Part shown: positions 21,803 to 33,767 of the stretch, piece by piece
Position numbering within the stretch: the first letter of the stretch is position 1
Layout of the letters: the number at the start of each line of letters is the position of its first letter
Source of the DNA: Hemileia vastatrix
Lineage: Eukaryota > Basidiomycota > Pucciniomycetes > Pucciniales > Zaghouaniaceae
DNA: 64,000 nt
Direction: 5' to 3'
Assembly (NCBI GenBank): GCA_030280995.1
Contig: JASXTE010000017.1
Location: forward strand, 25,060,498-25,124,497
Translations under genes and position numbers: made by a program
Notes under the pieces: generated by a model
Told to the model about the DNA's origin: nothing
Database searches by the model: none
What the model saw: the letters and a program-made list of their open reading frames with translations, nothing else

Positions 21803-24182
21803 CTCTAAAAAAGACAGACTCTCAATAGAGCCTGAGCTGCACTCCAAAAAACCAGAGGCAGCACCCACTTCCTTCCTTCTCCTGCAGCAGTCCATGCACT
21901 GGCAAATTGAAGATAAACCAGGCCTGGTCTCCCAACCATCCTCTCCAGGGGATGACAACCTCATGTGAAGTCTCCTTTCATCTTCACCAGTAAACTCCAA
22001 ACTGATTCCCAAATTAAATTGATAACCAATTCTTGCCTAAAAATCCATCAAGAATGGCCCACCCAAAACTGATTTTACATTACCTTTAGCAATGTAAAAA
22101 TGAACCTTTCCTGAGGCTCCTCCAACATCTAACTTCACAAACTCTCAAGTTCCAACCAATTCAGTGACATGGCCACCGATACCTCTCAATTTTCCACCAA
22201 TACCAGTTTTGATATGGAGGCCCATATAAGTTGCCTCAAACAAAGAAATAAGGTTTATCTGAGAACCTGAATCCACCAATGCCCTTGCCTCTCTGCCATT
22301 CAGAGTGACATTGACATATCCCAGAGGAGCAGAAAAATGAGTTTCCAACCCCTCACCAAACTTTTCAGCAGAATCACAAATGTATTCTACCTCACCAGAA
22401 GAAACTCTTCTCCTGGTCAAAAACCTTTTCTGTCTATCAGCCAACCCTGGACTGATAGCATACAATTCCCAATAAGATAGGGAAACCTGACCCTAAGTTA
22501 ATCCTTTCCAGGACCGAGTCCATAACATTAACTTGACCAGACACTACTGGCCTCTCAAAGTGAGCCCTTGGCTTCACCACCTTGGTCCTAAAAGCTTCTT
22601 GAGGACCAGCACCACCAACAGATTTACCATTAACAGGAACCAAACCAGATCCCTCACCAGAACCTCTGACTCCAGCAGGCTTTGGAAATGAAGCCAAAGG
22701 GACATCCTCCTCAGAGTCAGAATTAACCTCCATTGGCATTGGCTCACCATTCATGTACAATGCACCAAAACTTGGGGGGCCCATGTCAGCCATACCCTTC
22801 TGCATCTTGTACAGCTCCTCTTTGCTGTACCTCTTCTTAGCTGCACTCAGCTTAGGGTCCACCTTTGAAGAATTTGGCTTTGGTTGGGCCTGAAAACTGA
22901 TCTTAGGCCTTCCCACCTTTCCTGCTTCCACATCATAAACACCAGCCAAGCTTTCACCACTTGACTGTCCACCACAAGAATACAACTCCAAACCACCAAA
23001 GGAAGTAGAAAAAGAGACCTTATTGACCTCCTTCCCCTTTCCCTTAGTATCCTCATTCTCCTTACCAGAAGACTTCCCTTGATCAGGAATCTCCTCAAAC
23101 CTTGGCCTCCTTTGATTGAGACCTCTCCTTCTCCTGACCAAATCAACAGGAGACTGCCCCTCACTAGGCTTAACAAAAGAACCATCAGGGAACTTGAAAA
23201 CCCTGCCATCAAATTCCACCTTTCCTTCAGACACATCTCTGTTCATTGCCCAACAATCATATGACCTGTGCCCCCTCCTGCTGGAATAAGAGCAGACCCA
23301 AGGATAACTCCTACCAGCCCTCCTATCAAAATATCTAGGCTGAGAAGGTGCCTTAATGACCTTCTTAGCCTCCTGAACAAAAATATGCAGCTGCTTTGTA
23401 AGATCAGCCAACTGCTCCACCATTGGGTCCCTCTCCTGTTTGGGAACATGCACCAAATTTTTCTCCTCCTTCTTCTCCCTAACTTCCTCTTCAGCCAAAG
23501 CCTCACTTACTTTGCTGACATACTTGGCACACCCCTCCTGAAAGGTGTTCACAGCCAATAACTTCAAATGGGCCTCAAAAGCCTGCTTCACCTTATCCAA
23601 GGCAGGCAACTTCTGGTCCCCATTAGAAAGAGTCTTCATCAATTCCTTTCTTGACAACTCCTTCAACACATACATCCTGACATCTTTAGCCAGGGCAGAC
23701 CAAAAAACATCCTTGGCAGCATTTTCATGTGCCAGATCCTCCACTTCCACCAAGTATTCCACCACAGGATCAAACTGTAGCAGAAACTTTCTGTAGCTAT
23801 GTAAGTTACCAACACCACCATAAGATTGCCATTCACTGACAACCTTGTTCAGATCCGCCATAGTGAACCTGACACCCCACCTATCCACCATCTCCCTACA
23901 CAACAATTTCCAATCCCTCTTCTTGTAGCCAGACATGGCCACAATCTCCTTCTCCACTGACCTATCACCAATATAGAAGATAATCTGCTTCACCATGTCC
24001 AGGTAGGAAGCACCATCCACTCCAGCAGCAGTTTCATACTTCTCTAGAAACCACTTGACATCCTCCCCATTAAACTTGGTACCATCCCATGTTTTAATCC
24101 TCACACACTCTCTAACCATCACAGAAGGAAGATCATCCCCCCCACTGACAGTCACCACAGGAATAGAGGAACCAGAAGCCAT
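21800..24182 (-). pseudogene. Family-2 Gag-protease, copy A
   Basis: The ATG at 24182-24180 gives MASGSSIPVVTV; an upstream in-frame ATG at 24203 is not shared with copy C. Domains: N-terminal Gag core (WDGTKFNGEDVKWFLEKYE, KKRDWKLLCREMVDRWG), coiled Lys/Glu region, a zinc knuckle at about 23270-23320 that reads CSYSSRRGHRSYDC (second Cys of CX2CX4HX4C changed to Ser), a disordered middle, and a retropepsin motif ALVDSGSQINLIS near 22260-22300. A frameshift near 22465 separates Gag from PR and a stop follows at 22145. The tail ends GSIESLSFLE at 21803. Gag builds the particle and PR cleaves it; this copy is inactive. Confidence 0.8.
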
Positions 24183-24252
24183 TCCTCCAGACCAAAACAC
24201 CAAAAAGAGCCAACCAAAGAAAACAGAGATTCCAAAGAACTAGCAAGTTCTA

Positions 24253-24269
24253 CCCCACGTTGGGCGCCA
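24253..24269 (-). promoter_or_regulatory. Primer-binding site, tRNA-Lys(CUU)-like
   Basis: On the element strand TGGCGCCCAACGTGGGG lies 4 nt inside the LTR. It is complementary to a tRNA 3' end of the form CCCCACGTTGGGCGCCA, which as I recall it is that of eukaryotic (vertebrate) tRNA-Lys(CUU). The tRNA of this organism was not checked. Copies B and C have the same site with one G-to-A change. Confidence 0.75.
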
Positions 24270-24273
24270 GAAA

Positions 24274-25365
24274 TTTAGACAATCCTATAGTACTAGCTAT
24301 AGGCCTTGACCAAGGGAGTTGGAGAAAAACCAGAGAGTAAATCCCCTGTCCCTTTAGAAAAATAGAGTGAGATCTACTTGCTAAAGTAAGTTGGTTCCTG
24401 TTTTGCTAAAGCTCCTTTTCAACACACTTGACTGCTTGATGAGCTAAGAAATTAGTCCCCAGATTGACTACCAGACCAAAGAACTTAAATGTAGAACAAA
24501 GTCCACACCAGAGACAGCAATGATACTTGATGTAGGCTGCAAATCCACACCAGAGACAGAAATAATACTTGCTATAGCTTGCAAGACTATAACAGAGAAA
24601 ACAGTTTCCAAAGTTAAGTTAAATGAAGAACTCACTTGCAACAAACACAGCCAATTGTGGCCAGAAAACAGTAAAACTGAGTGAGGAACAATGATATCAC
24701 CTCTGGATGGTTGTATGATGATTAAGGTTGCCCCAAACTGTCTTATTCACTATGTACACACAGACCACTAACTAAGAGCCCATGCGCACCCACCAATCTG
24801 GCGCCTGTACCCTCCAAATTGCATAAAAAACCCTCCTAAAGCGCTCCCCAACCTCCTAAAACAAAGGCGGGTGGGCCGCCCGACATCGAAGATGCCGCCT
24901 GAAGCGGCCCGGCCTCCCTGAAGCCAGAAAACCAATAAAAACAACTAATCTACTTAGAAAAATTAGCTACAACTACTAAAATGTTTGAAACACGGAATTT
25001 CACTATAACAACGTTGTGACATGAAATATAGAGTAAAATTAGCTCTATCCAATGGTACTAAGCACTTAACCCTAAGACTTAAGGTTAGCCCATTAAACAC
25101 AAAAAACAAAATTAAACAGCAATCTTTTATATATGAAAAATGAGGAAAAGACCCCTTAAAACTCAGAATATGAAAAATGTCTACAAGACATAAAATATAG
25201 AGAAAAACCAGGGCTAACCAATGATAGTACCCACATACCCGCAGACCCAATATCCACGGAATAAAACCAGAAAAATACCTAATTCCTTAACAGATGTCAA
25301 TTAAGACATGCACAAACGGCGCCAAATCACACAACAAAGGTCCGTGCCAATGTTGGAAGACCACA
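24274..25365 (-). repeat. Family-2 5' LTR, copy A (1092 bp)
   Basis: In element sense it starts TGTGGTCTTCCAAC and ends GGATTGTCTAAA (canonical CA end mutated). Length equals the 5' LTR of copy C. Contains a GC-rich island (about 24850-24920) in otherwise AT-rich DNA. Confidence 0.85.
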
Positions 25366-26471
25366 GCAGTCATTCAACATCTCTTCTTGATGAATGGAGC
25401 AAGGGCAATTAAGTTGCAGCTAATCTTTGGTACGTGCAGACAACCAGATAGAAGGATGGCTTCATTGTTATCATTTGTGAGTTGAACCGAGCCAACCCCT
25501 CTGGCAATAATTGTTGCCCCATTACTGACTCTAATAGAGACGTGAATTTGGCGATATGTGGCAAATGATTTATTATCCAAGAACATGTGAGACGATGCCC
25601 CTGAATCAAATATAAATTGTGGAGCATTTGGTCTACTTGCAATGATTGCTGAATAGAGTTGCAGTATTTCATGACATATGTTGGCGACTTCAAAATTAGG
25701 GGATTCGAGCTTTGATTTTACTTTTGCATTATGACGTAATTTGGGGTGCAGGGTCCAGCACTGGTCTTTGGTATGTGGGCATTTGGGGTTATGCTTTTCA
25801 TTAGAGCAATACTCTCTCTTTCTGCCTGAGCTCCCTTTTTCTTTCTTGGTGGTGACAAGAGCTGTTTCAGATGAGTCAAGTCGGTCTGCAATTAATCCGA
25901 GATTCTTGAGGACAATTTTGACAGTAAGTGGCTTCCCAGTATCCTCTGAAGTGTTAATGATCATTGCACGATGCATCTCCAATGATTCAGGAAGCTTGTC
26001 TAGGATGAAATACGGGTAATGCTGATCCTCAAATTTTTGTCCAATAAGTGTAAGCTCATTGATTGATAATTGCAGTTCTGTGAGGAAACCACAAATGTTT
26101 CCTTCATTACACTTGATGGCACTAAATTGTGTATAAGCAGCTGCCACATTGGTTGGTCCTGTTGCTGAGTATCTTTCTTCCAGCTTTTTCCATAATCCCA
26201 TAGAATTTGACCATTCAGTTTTGTCAACTCAAGTATTGAGATTGGTGTCGTCCAACTTTTGGACTATGATATTTGCGGCTTGTCGACATTTTGAGAGATA
26301 TGCTGATTTGTCGTCACTATCACCAGGGATCGGGACCTTTCCTTCGACCAGGTCATCCAACTCGCATTGAGAAAGGTAAAATATCATTTTTCCTCTCCAT
26401 GTTAAGTAGTTGGATGAGTTGAGGATTGGGATGTCCTGAAGCAGGTGCCCTGACTGACTTGTAGTCTCCAT
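25366..26471 (-). pseudogene. Copia-type Gag-protease, copy 1
   Basis: The ATG at 26471 starts METTSQSGHLLQDIPILNSS, a Ty1/Copia Gag N-terminus (SNYLTWRGKMIFYLSQCELD). One in-frame TGA near 26229 interrupts Gag. The frame then continues with KKLEERYSATG, the UBN2-like Gag core, a Cys/His cluster (CSNEKHNPKCPHTKDQC) and the protease motif FIFDSGASSHMFLDN. It ends at 25374 within a few bases of the family-2 LTR; no integrase or RT remains. Confidence 0.8.
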
Positions 26472-27435
26472 GTCGGCGTGGCGTAGTGAGAGATTCAGAC
26501 TTTTAATCTATGGACTTTTATAATACAAATAAGATCTTGTGAGTTACAAGATCAGACGGAGTTGGAAAATGCTGATGAGCCAACCTGTGATTGATTGTAA
26601 CGGAGAATTACAAGTAATGCGTAATCAGTGATTAATGTTGGTTATTAATAGTATTGCGATAACAATCAATCATTATATAATGTCTATTTACAAATGGAAG
26701 TCTAACCTTTTATAAGACAAATAAGATCTTGTGAGTTACAAGATCAGACGGAGTTGGCGAATGCTGATGAGCCATCCTAATATATAAACAGTTTATAATC
26801 AACAAAACAATTGAAACAGTGTGGATGATGAAAGACACCTGTGATTTATTGTAACAGAGAATTACAAGTAATGCGTAATCAGTGATTAATTTTGGTTATT
26901 GATAGTATTGCAATAACAATCAATGATTGTATCATAGTAATGACAAGCAATATGTATTTAGTTGTTATCACATTATTTAACCTATCTCTATAACCTATCA
27001 ATAAAGTATGTAGTACACATTATAAAAATAGGTATTAAGCAGTAGTAAGATAGTGTGAGAAAATGAAAAATATGTGTAGTTGATGTATTGTTGAGTTAGG
27101 AAGCACAATCGCTAGAAACTTGACAGTATCCTGCCAAAACTATACTTTGGTTTTTTGTACTTTGTTTTTTTTTCTGAAAAATTGCAAAGAAACTGTTTAA
27201 GTTGTTTAAAAATATGTATTTATTAGAATAATTTGGGTGTAGTCTACACTGTCTTATAACTTATATAAAAAAATTTCGTTCTTCATATCTCAAGATTTTT
27301 TCAAAGTATTATTACATATGCTTCATTAAATTTTCAAGTTGTATTCATGTTGAGTTCACCACAATGTCATTTTTTTTCTTGGTGTTTTTATCCCTGCCTT
27401 AATGTTTGCTCAAAAATATATGAATCAGGGTTCAA
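26472..27435 (-). repeat. Copia LTR-like DNA with a ~195-bp direct duplication
   Basis: Two direct copies at about 26509-26700 and 26704-26930 share TAAGATCTTGTGAGTTACAA, GACGGAGTTGG, GCTGATGAGCCA, GAATTACAAGTAATGCGTAA and GTATTGC.ATAACAATCAAT. The second copy has extra DNA after the first ~85 bp. The stretch lies directly upstream of the Copia Gag start, where a 5' LTR is expected. The rest (26930-27435) is AT-rich with a GACAGTATCCTGCCAAA tract that resembles 30165-30180. No gene. Confidence 0.5.
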
Positions 27436-27500
27436 TGTTGGGGACCTGCTAGAAAGTCCACCCCCCATATTGCATGGTGTATGTTTTGTGGTGTAGTATT
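27436..27500 (-). repeat. Terminus-like motif related to the 10.9-kb element end
   Basis: Reverse-complemented it reads TACACCATGCAATATGGGGG, then GTGGAC..TCTAGCAGGTCCCC, resembling the CACCAC..GAAATC / GGGGGTGAAC / CTAGCAGTTCCC layout of the 20512 end. A close relative is at 31024-31070. Similarity is partial, so common origin is tentative. Confidence 0.35.
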
Positions 27501-27699
27501 TCTAGTCAAACAATACTCCCAAAACCTCTTGGTACACCCCAAGTTTTCATCATCTGGAGTTTCAATGCTATCTGGTTATTTTTCATCATGGCTTCATTTG
27601 GTAACTTATGGGATGTCCTTGTGACCACTAGGAAGTGCATCTGAGAACCTTCCAGGTTCCTCATCAACAAATAGATTGGCACAGGTAATCTTTGGTTTT

Positions 27700-29762
27700 G
27701 GAGTTAGTGATGATGGAAACACATCCTTGTTAAAAACAAAGTTGTGTGTATAAAAAGGACTGTTATTTTCAAGGTTTAGTAATTAATAAGAGTTATGCTC
27801 CTCATGAAAACCTAGAAAATTTGCTTTGACATCATTTTTACTAAGTTTCCTTGAGTGTACCCTCTTTTCAATTAATGCAAATGCAAGGCAACCAAAAGTT
27901 TTGATATTATGGACTTTTGGTTTGAGATTAAACATTCTTTCTTAGGGGGACTTCATTTTTGGGTTAGATTTAGTTGGAATGTGATTTTTGATAAATATTT
28001 CTGTTTTGATCACTTTGCCCCACACATTTTTTGGCATATTGGCTTTGAATAGCATGGATTTAACCATCTGGATGAAAGTTCAATTGCTTCTTTCAGAGAT
28101 TGGGTTTTTCTGGGGAATGTGTGGAGAGGTAAAAATTATTTTGAATCCCTCACTGGCTGAAAAATCATAGAAATTTTTTTTGATAAATTTCCCCCACCAT
28201 CATATACAAGGTTATGGATCTTATTTTTAGTGAGTTTTTTTGAGAATCTCTTAAATTGCACAAAACAATCAAATGCATCTGATTTATTTTAAGTAGGTAT
28301 ACAAATCTGTATGAGGAGTAGGTATCAGTTAATTTGAAATAGTATTCATTTACAGAATCAGTAGCAATAAGTTTACCACTAAAATCACAATTTGCATATT
28401 ACAGAGGTCTAAAAGCAGTAAGAAAATGCCCAGTAAATGGCAGTCTGTCTAATTTAGCATTAACACAATGCTCTCAAAAGAAGGAATCACTTGATTCATT
28501 AAAATAGATATTCAAACTTTTGAGAAGATTTTTAAGGTAATCCAAGTTTACATGTCCAAGCCATTCATGCCAACATATTAGGTTAGATTTCTTGATGGAT
28601 GCAATCAGAGAGAGATTAGAATCTGGTGGCTTACAGTGTTTGGCATGGATTTGATATAAATTGGAGCCAGGAATCAATGCACCAGATAGCACAGTCTTTC
28701 TGTTGTTTTCAATTAGGATTGATCCATCATTTTGAGATTTATGCCCTCATTCTTGCTGTTGATCAGGTCTACCAAGCCAATTCATTGGGTGTAAATCATT
28801 TCCCCATTACCAATCTTGATTGGTAATTTCACTTGATTGTAAGATGAGACAATTTTCTTTTTTGGGAACATGTCAAATAACGCACCAGAGTCAAATATGA
28901 ATTTGTTGGGGTCAGGCAGTTTAGAGGTAGTGGTTGAGTAAAGATGTAGGATCTTGTGGGTGAAGTTTATAGATTTGGCGCTTGTTGTTTTAGGTTTCAA
29001 ATTTGGACAAAGCTCTGGGTGAAGAGCCCAGCATTGATCCTCTGAATGAGGACACTTGTCATTGTGTTTTCCGTTAGAACAGTATTCACATTTTTTACTT
29101 TGAGTTCCTTTTCCTTTCTTGGTGGTGAGGAATGCAGTTTCTGATGAATCCAAACAATCAGCAATAAGGTTTAACTTTTTAAGCATGATGTCAACAGTCA
29201 ATGGCTTCTTGGTGTCTTCAGAGGTTTTAATAATCATTTCACAATGCATTTCAAGAGAATCTGGGAGCTTTTTGAGGATGAAGTAGGGATAGTGTTGATC
29301 CTCAAATTTTTGTCTGATCAAGGTGAGTTCATTGATTGATTGTTGAAGCTCCATTAAAAATCCATGGACATTTCCATCAGTACTTCTGATGGCGCTGAAG
29401 TGGGTGTAAGCGGCTGCAACATTGGTTGGTCCTGTGGCTGAAAATTGTTTGGAAAGTTTGTGCCACAGACCAATTGGGTTAGCTCAGTCAGTTTTTTCCA
29501 CAAGGGAATTCAGATTGGTTTCATTTAGTTTCTGAACTATGATATTGGAAGATCGTTGACAACAGATTGTACAGGCAGCTTTGGCTTCTGCTGTTGCAGG
29601 TACAGGGATTTCGCCTTCAACCAGGTTGTCCAGGTCACATAGAGAAAGATAAAAGATCATTTTCCTATGCCATGTTAGGTAATTAGACAATTTTAAGATA
29701 GGGATGTCTTGGAGAAGCTGGCCAGTGTTATTTGATGGTTCCACGTCTGCAAGAAAAGTCAT
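27700..29762 (-). pseudogene. Copia-type Gag-PR-integrase, copy 2
   Basis: Gag begins at 29762 (SNYLTWHRKMIFYLSLCDLD) and, after a stop at 29484, continues 29354-28782 with the Gag core, a Cys/His cluster and a protease motif FIFDSGALFDMF. The GAG-pre-integrase block follows at 28692-28474 (CWHEWLGHVNLDYL). From about 28470 to 27780 the reading is broken by stops, but integrase pieces are visible (CVNAKLDRLPF, LTDTYSSYRFVYLL, MLFKANMPKNVWG, KNHIPTKSN). No RT or RNase H is recognisable below about 27780. The family is related to copy 1 but clearly diverged. Confidence 0.75.
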
Positions 29763-30180
29763 TTCAGACTTATAATCTGTAAGAGTTTTAGAGCCCTATT
29801 TAAATATTAATATTGATTTTGTTAGTTACAATAATCACTGCTAGTTGGTGGAACTCAGCGGAGCCAACCTAGGTGCGAGTGTAACGAGGCGAAACAATGT
29901 ATCGGATAGCGGATAGCGCAATGTGATTGATTTTGTGGAATAGTAATAGGAAAATCAATGTAGAAGATAACGGTACATTTTTCTATTTAACACTGTGTAA
30001 CACTATCACTATTATTAACCTAATCTACATCTAACCTATCAGCTAATGGTATGAAAACGTCTCGTATTCAAGTTACGTATATATATATATATGTGTGTTT
30101 AAGTAGAAAATGGTTGAACTGGCGCATAGTCATGATGAGTTAGGAAGTATTTGTTTTTGAAGTCTGACACTTCCTGGGGC
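29763..30180 (-). repeat. Probable Copia LTR debris upstream of copy 2
   Basis: The stretch between the Gag start and about 30180 shares the ordered short blocks of the copy-1 upstream DNA: CTTATAATCTGTAAGA, GTTAGTTACAA, GCGGAGCCAACCT, GTAACGAGGC, then a TAGGAAG...CTGACAC...CCTG end. A TA/TG microsatellite is at about 30078-30100. No gene. Confidence 0.45.
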
Positions 30181-31023
30181 CACTAAACTTATAAACTAAC
30201 TATTAACAGGTAAACTCCTTATTTCTTTCTCCTTATCTTGTTCTTTCCATAACGTCCCTAGTCCATCTGAGTCCACTGTCCTTGTCCCTCCTGAGTCCAC
30301 TAAACTTATAAACTAATTATTAACAGATTAATCTTAACCTTGATTCAAAAACATTCTATCAGTAAGACTCAATTATCTTTTGAAATGAGACCAGCTCAAC
30401 CTGCTTTATGAAAGGTTAAGGTAGTAATGTAAGTGTAAGTGAAGAGGGACTTGGACAAAAATGGACAGGGACTGTAAAGAACTAATAAAATAAAAGAGTG
30501 AAGAGAGATGAAAAAAATTTAGGCGAATTGTGGGTAAGAGTGGGTAACAAAAAAGATGAGGAAACGAAGCAGACTAACCACTAGTATTTATAACCAACAA
30601 GAAATTCTATAACTCAAAGTGAGTACTGCTGGGGTTATCAATGAAGTATAAGAGAAATCAATTAGAGAAGAGATAGAAATTTTTAACAGCGTTGTATTTT
30701 ATGATTGAATTTATGTGGTAGGTGTGTAATGAAATAACTTAGATAACTTATTTTGGTAACTTAATTGTAACAGAAAAGTAATATATCCTCTAATCTTATA
30801 ATAGTAGTCTATTTTTCTAATCTCATAAAAGTAGTCTATTGGGATTCACAAACTATCTCAATTCATAGTAAATGGAGTCTTACGAAGATGGGGTATATTT
30901 CAACTCACCAGTTTAATGCAAAATCTAGCTTCAATTCAAGGTCACCAAAGGTTTATCTTTTTTTCAAAAATGCTTCATCAGTACCTGATTGGGTGCTTAA
31001 CCTTGGGGTGAATTGAGGTTCAG
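30181..31023. other. AT-rich DNA with a 118-bp-spaced direct repeat, no gene
   Basis: CCACTAAACTTATAAACTA followed by TTAACAG occurs at about 30179 and 30297. TGAGTCCACT also recurs between them. Nothing else is recognised; no reading frame of note. Confidence 0.4.
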
Positions 31024-31065
31024 GGTTGCAGACATGCTAGCAAGTTTCCTCCCATATTGCGTGAT

Positions 31066-31099
<34 letters not shown>

Positions 31100-31570
31100 G
31101 TGTGTGTATATATATATTCGTGTGAGCCTTTAAAATAAATAACCAAATCTTTTTAGCTACAAGATTGAGTTGAGTTGTCGATTCTGAATGAGCCAACTTA
31201 TGTGACAAAAATAAAATATTGAGAAGGAAGAAATTAATAGCTAAATAAATAAAGAAAACAATAACGGGACAATACTTAATCACATTTGTAACGAGGAGTT
31301 ACAATTATGCTGAGTGCGCATTTAAGGCCAAAGAATAATATGATCGAGAAATGTGAGTGGAAGAACAATCGATGGGGAATAAAAGACTAGGTCCATGACA
31401 TATATATATTCTGTTATTACCATCGATAAACTACGATCAACATCTACATTTCTAAGTTGTCACGCTTACTCAGAGATAAATCAATACTGTTGATATAGAT
31501 ATTTATGAGAACCATAGAATGTCTATGGTGATTTAGCAAGCATTGGCTTGCTAGTTCTGACACTTAGGGA
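31024..31570 (-). repeat. Third Copia-LTR-like segment with microsatellite
   Basis: Starts with the terminus-like motif (GCTAGCAAGTTTCCTCCC..ATTGCGTGATACAC), then a CA/TA/TG microsatellite at 31062-31118. After that come blocks shared with 26509 and 29790: CTACAAGAT.GAGTTGAGTTG, CTGAATGAGCCAACTTATG, TAACGAGGAGTTACAA. It ends near GTTCTGACACTTAGG. No coding DNA is attached, so it may be a solo LTR. Confidence 0.45.
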
Positions 31571-32227
31571 AAAGAGGATCATAGATTTTAGGAGTAAAAG
31601 AGAAGGGAAGTCGGGAGCTAGGGGTGCAGAGAAGGAGGTGGGCAGGGACGCAGAGAGACAGAAGGAGGTAGTCAAACAAGATTATCTTTTTTTTTAAAGG
31701 TGGAGGTAATTACTCCCATTTTACAAAAATTAAGACTCAGTGAGCATCACATTAACTTAAGAAATCCTAAAAAACATCACTATGATCAATTATTGTTTTT
31801 CTTACCCTCAAATATTTTTCCCCTTCTTGATTTAATTATAAAGATTTTTTAAAAAAAAATATATTCATCTCAATATAAGTCTCGATGTAATTTCACTTCT
31901 ACATTAGTTCAATTACATTTTATTGAACGCCATTCGTCCGGGTAAATATCCTTGCAACACATGAATTTTAATTTCAAAATATTTACTCCGGCTTTTATCC
32001 TTACAAACATGATAAGGATCACCAAAAAAATGAGTGAAAGAAACGAAGCAAGTGTATATGAATAAGCTTTAAGTAAGGATTTACTCTGTGAATTCGACTT
32101 GAAAAAATGAAGTTTATTGGCTTTACCACTAGAAAAAAAAAAAAAAAAAAAAAAAAAAGGGATCTTGAAAAAAAGAGAAAAAAATATTGAATTAAACAAT
32201 ATTTTAAGTGTCAGATCTCAATCAATT
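31571..32227. other. Non-coding spacer downstream of the esterase gene
   Basis: Purine-rich plus strand at 31574-31680, then AT-rich DNA with a ~27-nt poly-A tract near 32131-32158. No gene. The esterase transcript would end here, but no clear polyadenylation signal stands out. Confidence 0.4.
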
Positions 32228-33767
32228 TTATTTCGAAGATCCACAAGTTAATAAACCCTGGATGACCCATTGTGCTATCAATTGATGCGTAGTTTCAGAA
32301 GGGTGATGGGGAAGGTAGTACTGTAATTTTTTTTAGTATTTTTTCATTCAGATAAATAACGATGGTTCGTATATATATTGATACAAATTATGATAAAGAG
32401 AAATGCTCACTAAAGTCTTTTTAGGGTTCGAACACATTCCGACGGTAGAGTTGGGGCTTTTAAGGCAGGAATCACAACTATCGAATCTGTTAAAAACATA
32501 TACTTGATTAAATTAATTTTCTACTCTTTTTGAAGGAAATTGAAAGGTAGGTAAAAAAATACAGCTACTTACCCAAAATGATCACAGTTTTCAGAAATTT
32601 TATTAAAAAGTTCGCTTAAATCAATATAAGCCAAGTTTATTTCACAATTTGTTTGATGTAGATGTATAAACTTTTGAAAAATATCCAGATTGAAATTTAA
32701 TAAATTTGGTTCGGTAGTAGCGTGCGGATGAGCTAGAAGAAAAATAAATAAATAAAAGGAAGGGGAAAGGGAAAGGGGAAAACAGTTAAGACCAGACGTT
32801 GTGAAATGTGGATCTCGTCATCACATTCTCTCATTTATATATCATGAAAAGGAAGACTAAACTTACAAATCACAAGAAATTGTTTAATGCCTTTTTCTAT
32901 CAATTTTCCAGTTAAAGACATCATTTCTTGGGCAGCACGTTCAAGTGCTTCTACCCCTCCCGTTTTTTTTGAGGCAATAAAATCATTTATACCATAGAAT
33001 ATGACTCCAAGAGAGCTGCATTAACCATCCCCAAAAAATTTTTATCAGTTACCGCTCTTTTATTCAAAGGAAAAGATTAATCAGGATGATTTCGAAAATA
33101 AAGGACCTGTTTGAGTCAATATTTGTGTTTTCGTTTTTTTTTAAAAAACTTGCGACGTGATCTTTCATAGAAGTTTTATTTTTCTAAAAAGAGGGACATA
33201 GTTAGGTTATCATAGATATATATGGATCCAATATTAATGAATATAATGGCGATGTGTTATCTAAAAAAAGCGATCAGCCTCTTACATAATTGGGATAGAG
33301 TTCTAGATCAATGACGGCACCCCCAATAGCATAATCTTCTAAAGTCATATTATACATTGCTTGCAAAGCTTCAATCCAGACTTTGCCATTGCTAGCTCGA
33401 CCTCCTGCTTTAATCCCATTGTCACTTATCACAAGTTTCGGAGCTTCACCACCTTTAGAGTTTCCATTCGCACTCCAACTGTCTCCAAACATGTAAAGAA
33501 CCTTATATAACCATATCCATAAGAGAAACCAATTCACAATAAATACAAGGATGACAAGTCATGATAAAAAGTATTGCTCACTTTGATTTTATTGAGGACG
33601 ATGCCATAATTGAAACTTGCTAGCTTTGATTGATCTTGATCATTATAACAGGTTGGTTTGACGGGTGTATCACCCGGGCCACAACCTTCTTGGGTACAAC
33701 CACGCACAAGTAATATGATGTTGGATAAAGATGCGATAGAAAAAGTGATTGCGGTGATTAGATGCAT
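32228..33767 (-). CDS. Secreted SGNH/GDSL esterase, CE16-like, seven exons
   Basis: Exons on the minus strand: 33767-33582, 33501-33286, 33183-33107, 33015-32867, 32732-32573, 32486-32411, 32320-32228. All introns are GT-AG, phases agree, and the sum is 957 nt (318 aa). Residues 1-23 form a signal peptide (MHLITAITFSIASLSNIILL...). SGNH blocks: GDSW at 68-71 with nucleophile Ser70; Gly in YAIGGAV (119-125); GIND at 168-171 with Asn170; HHPSETTH at 293-300 with His294. The usual block V is DxxH, but the residue three before His294 is Leu291, not Asp. CE16-type enzymes deacetylate sugars or polysaccharides outside the cell. The neighbours are transposon debris, so this is the only apparent host gene. 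Splicing is predicted from sequence only. Confidence 0.8.

Larger units (their letters stand above)
21011..25365 (-). mobile_element. Family-2 Gypsy copy A (5' half)
   Basis: Minus strand: 5' LTR (25365-24274), primer-binding site (24269-24253), Gag-PR (24182-21800), start of Pol (21800-21016). Pol is cut at CCAAG by the chromovirus LTR. The downstream RT-INT part is not present here, but the matching piece of pol (up to the same CCAAG) is at 56046-56275. The right LTR edge abuts Copia gag-protease sequence at 25366. Confidence 0.8.

Noticed and set aside
23268..23796. Plus-strand frames antisense to Gag of copy A (also 53948-54241 in copy C)
   Set aside because: Conserved only because Gag is conserved on the other strand; no start context, introns or composition of their own, unlike the antisense genes near the 3' LTR.
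31020..31283. 87-codon frame with a Thr/His/Ile/Tyr run
   Set aside because: Caused by the CA/TA/TG microsatellite.
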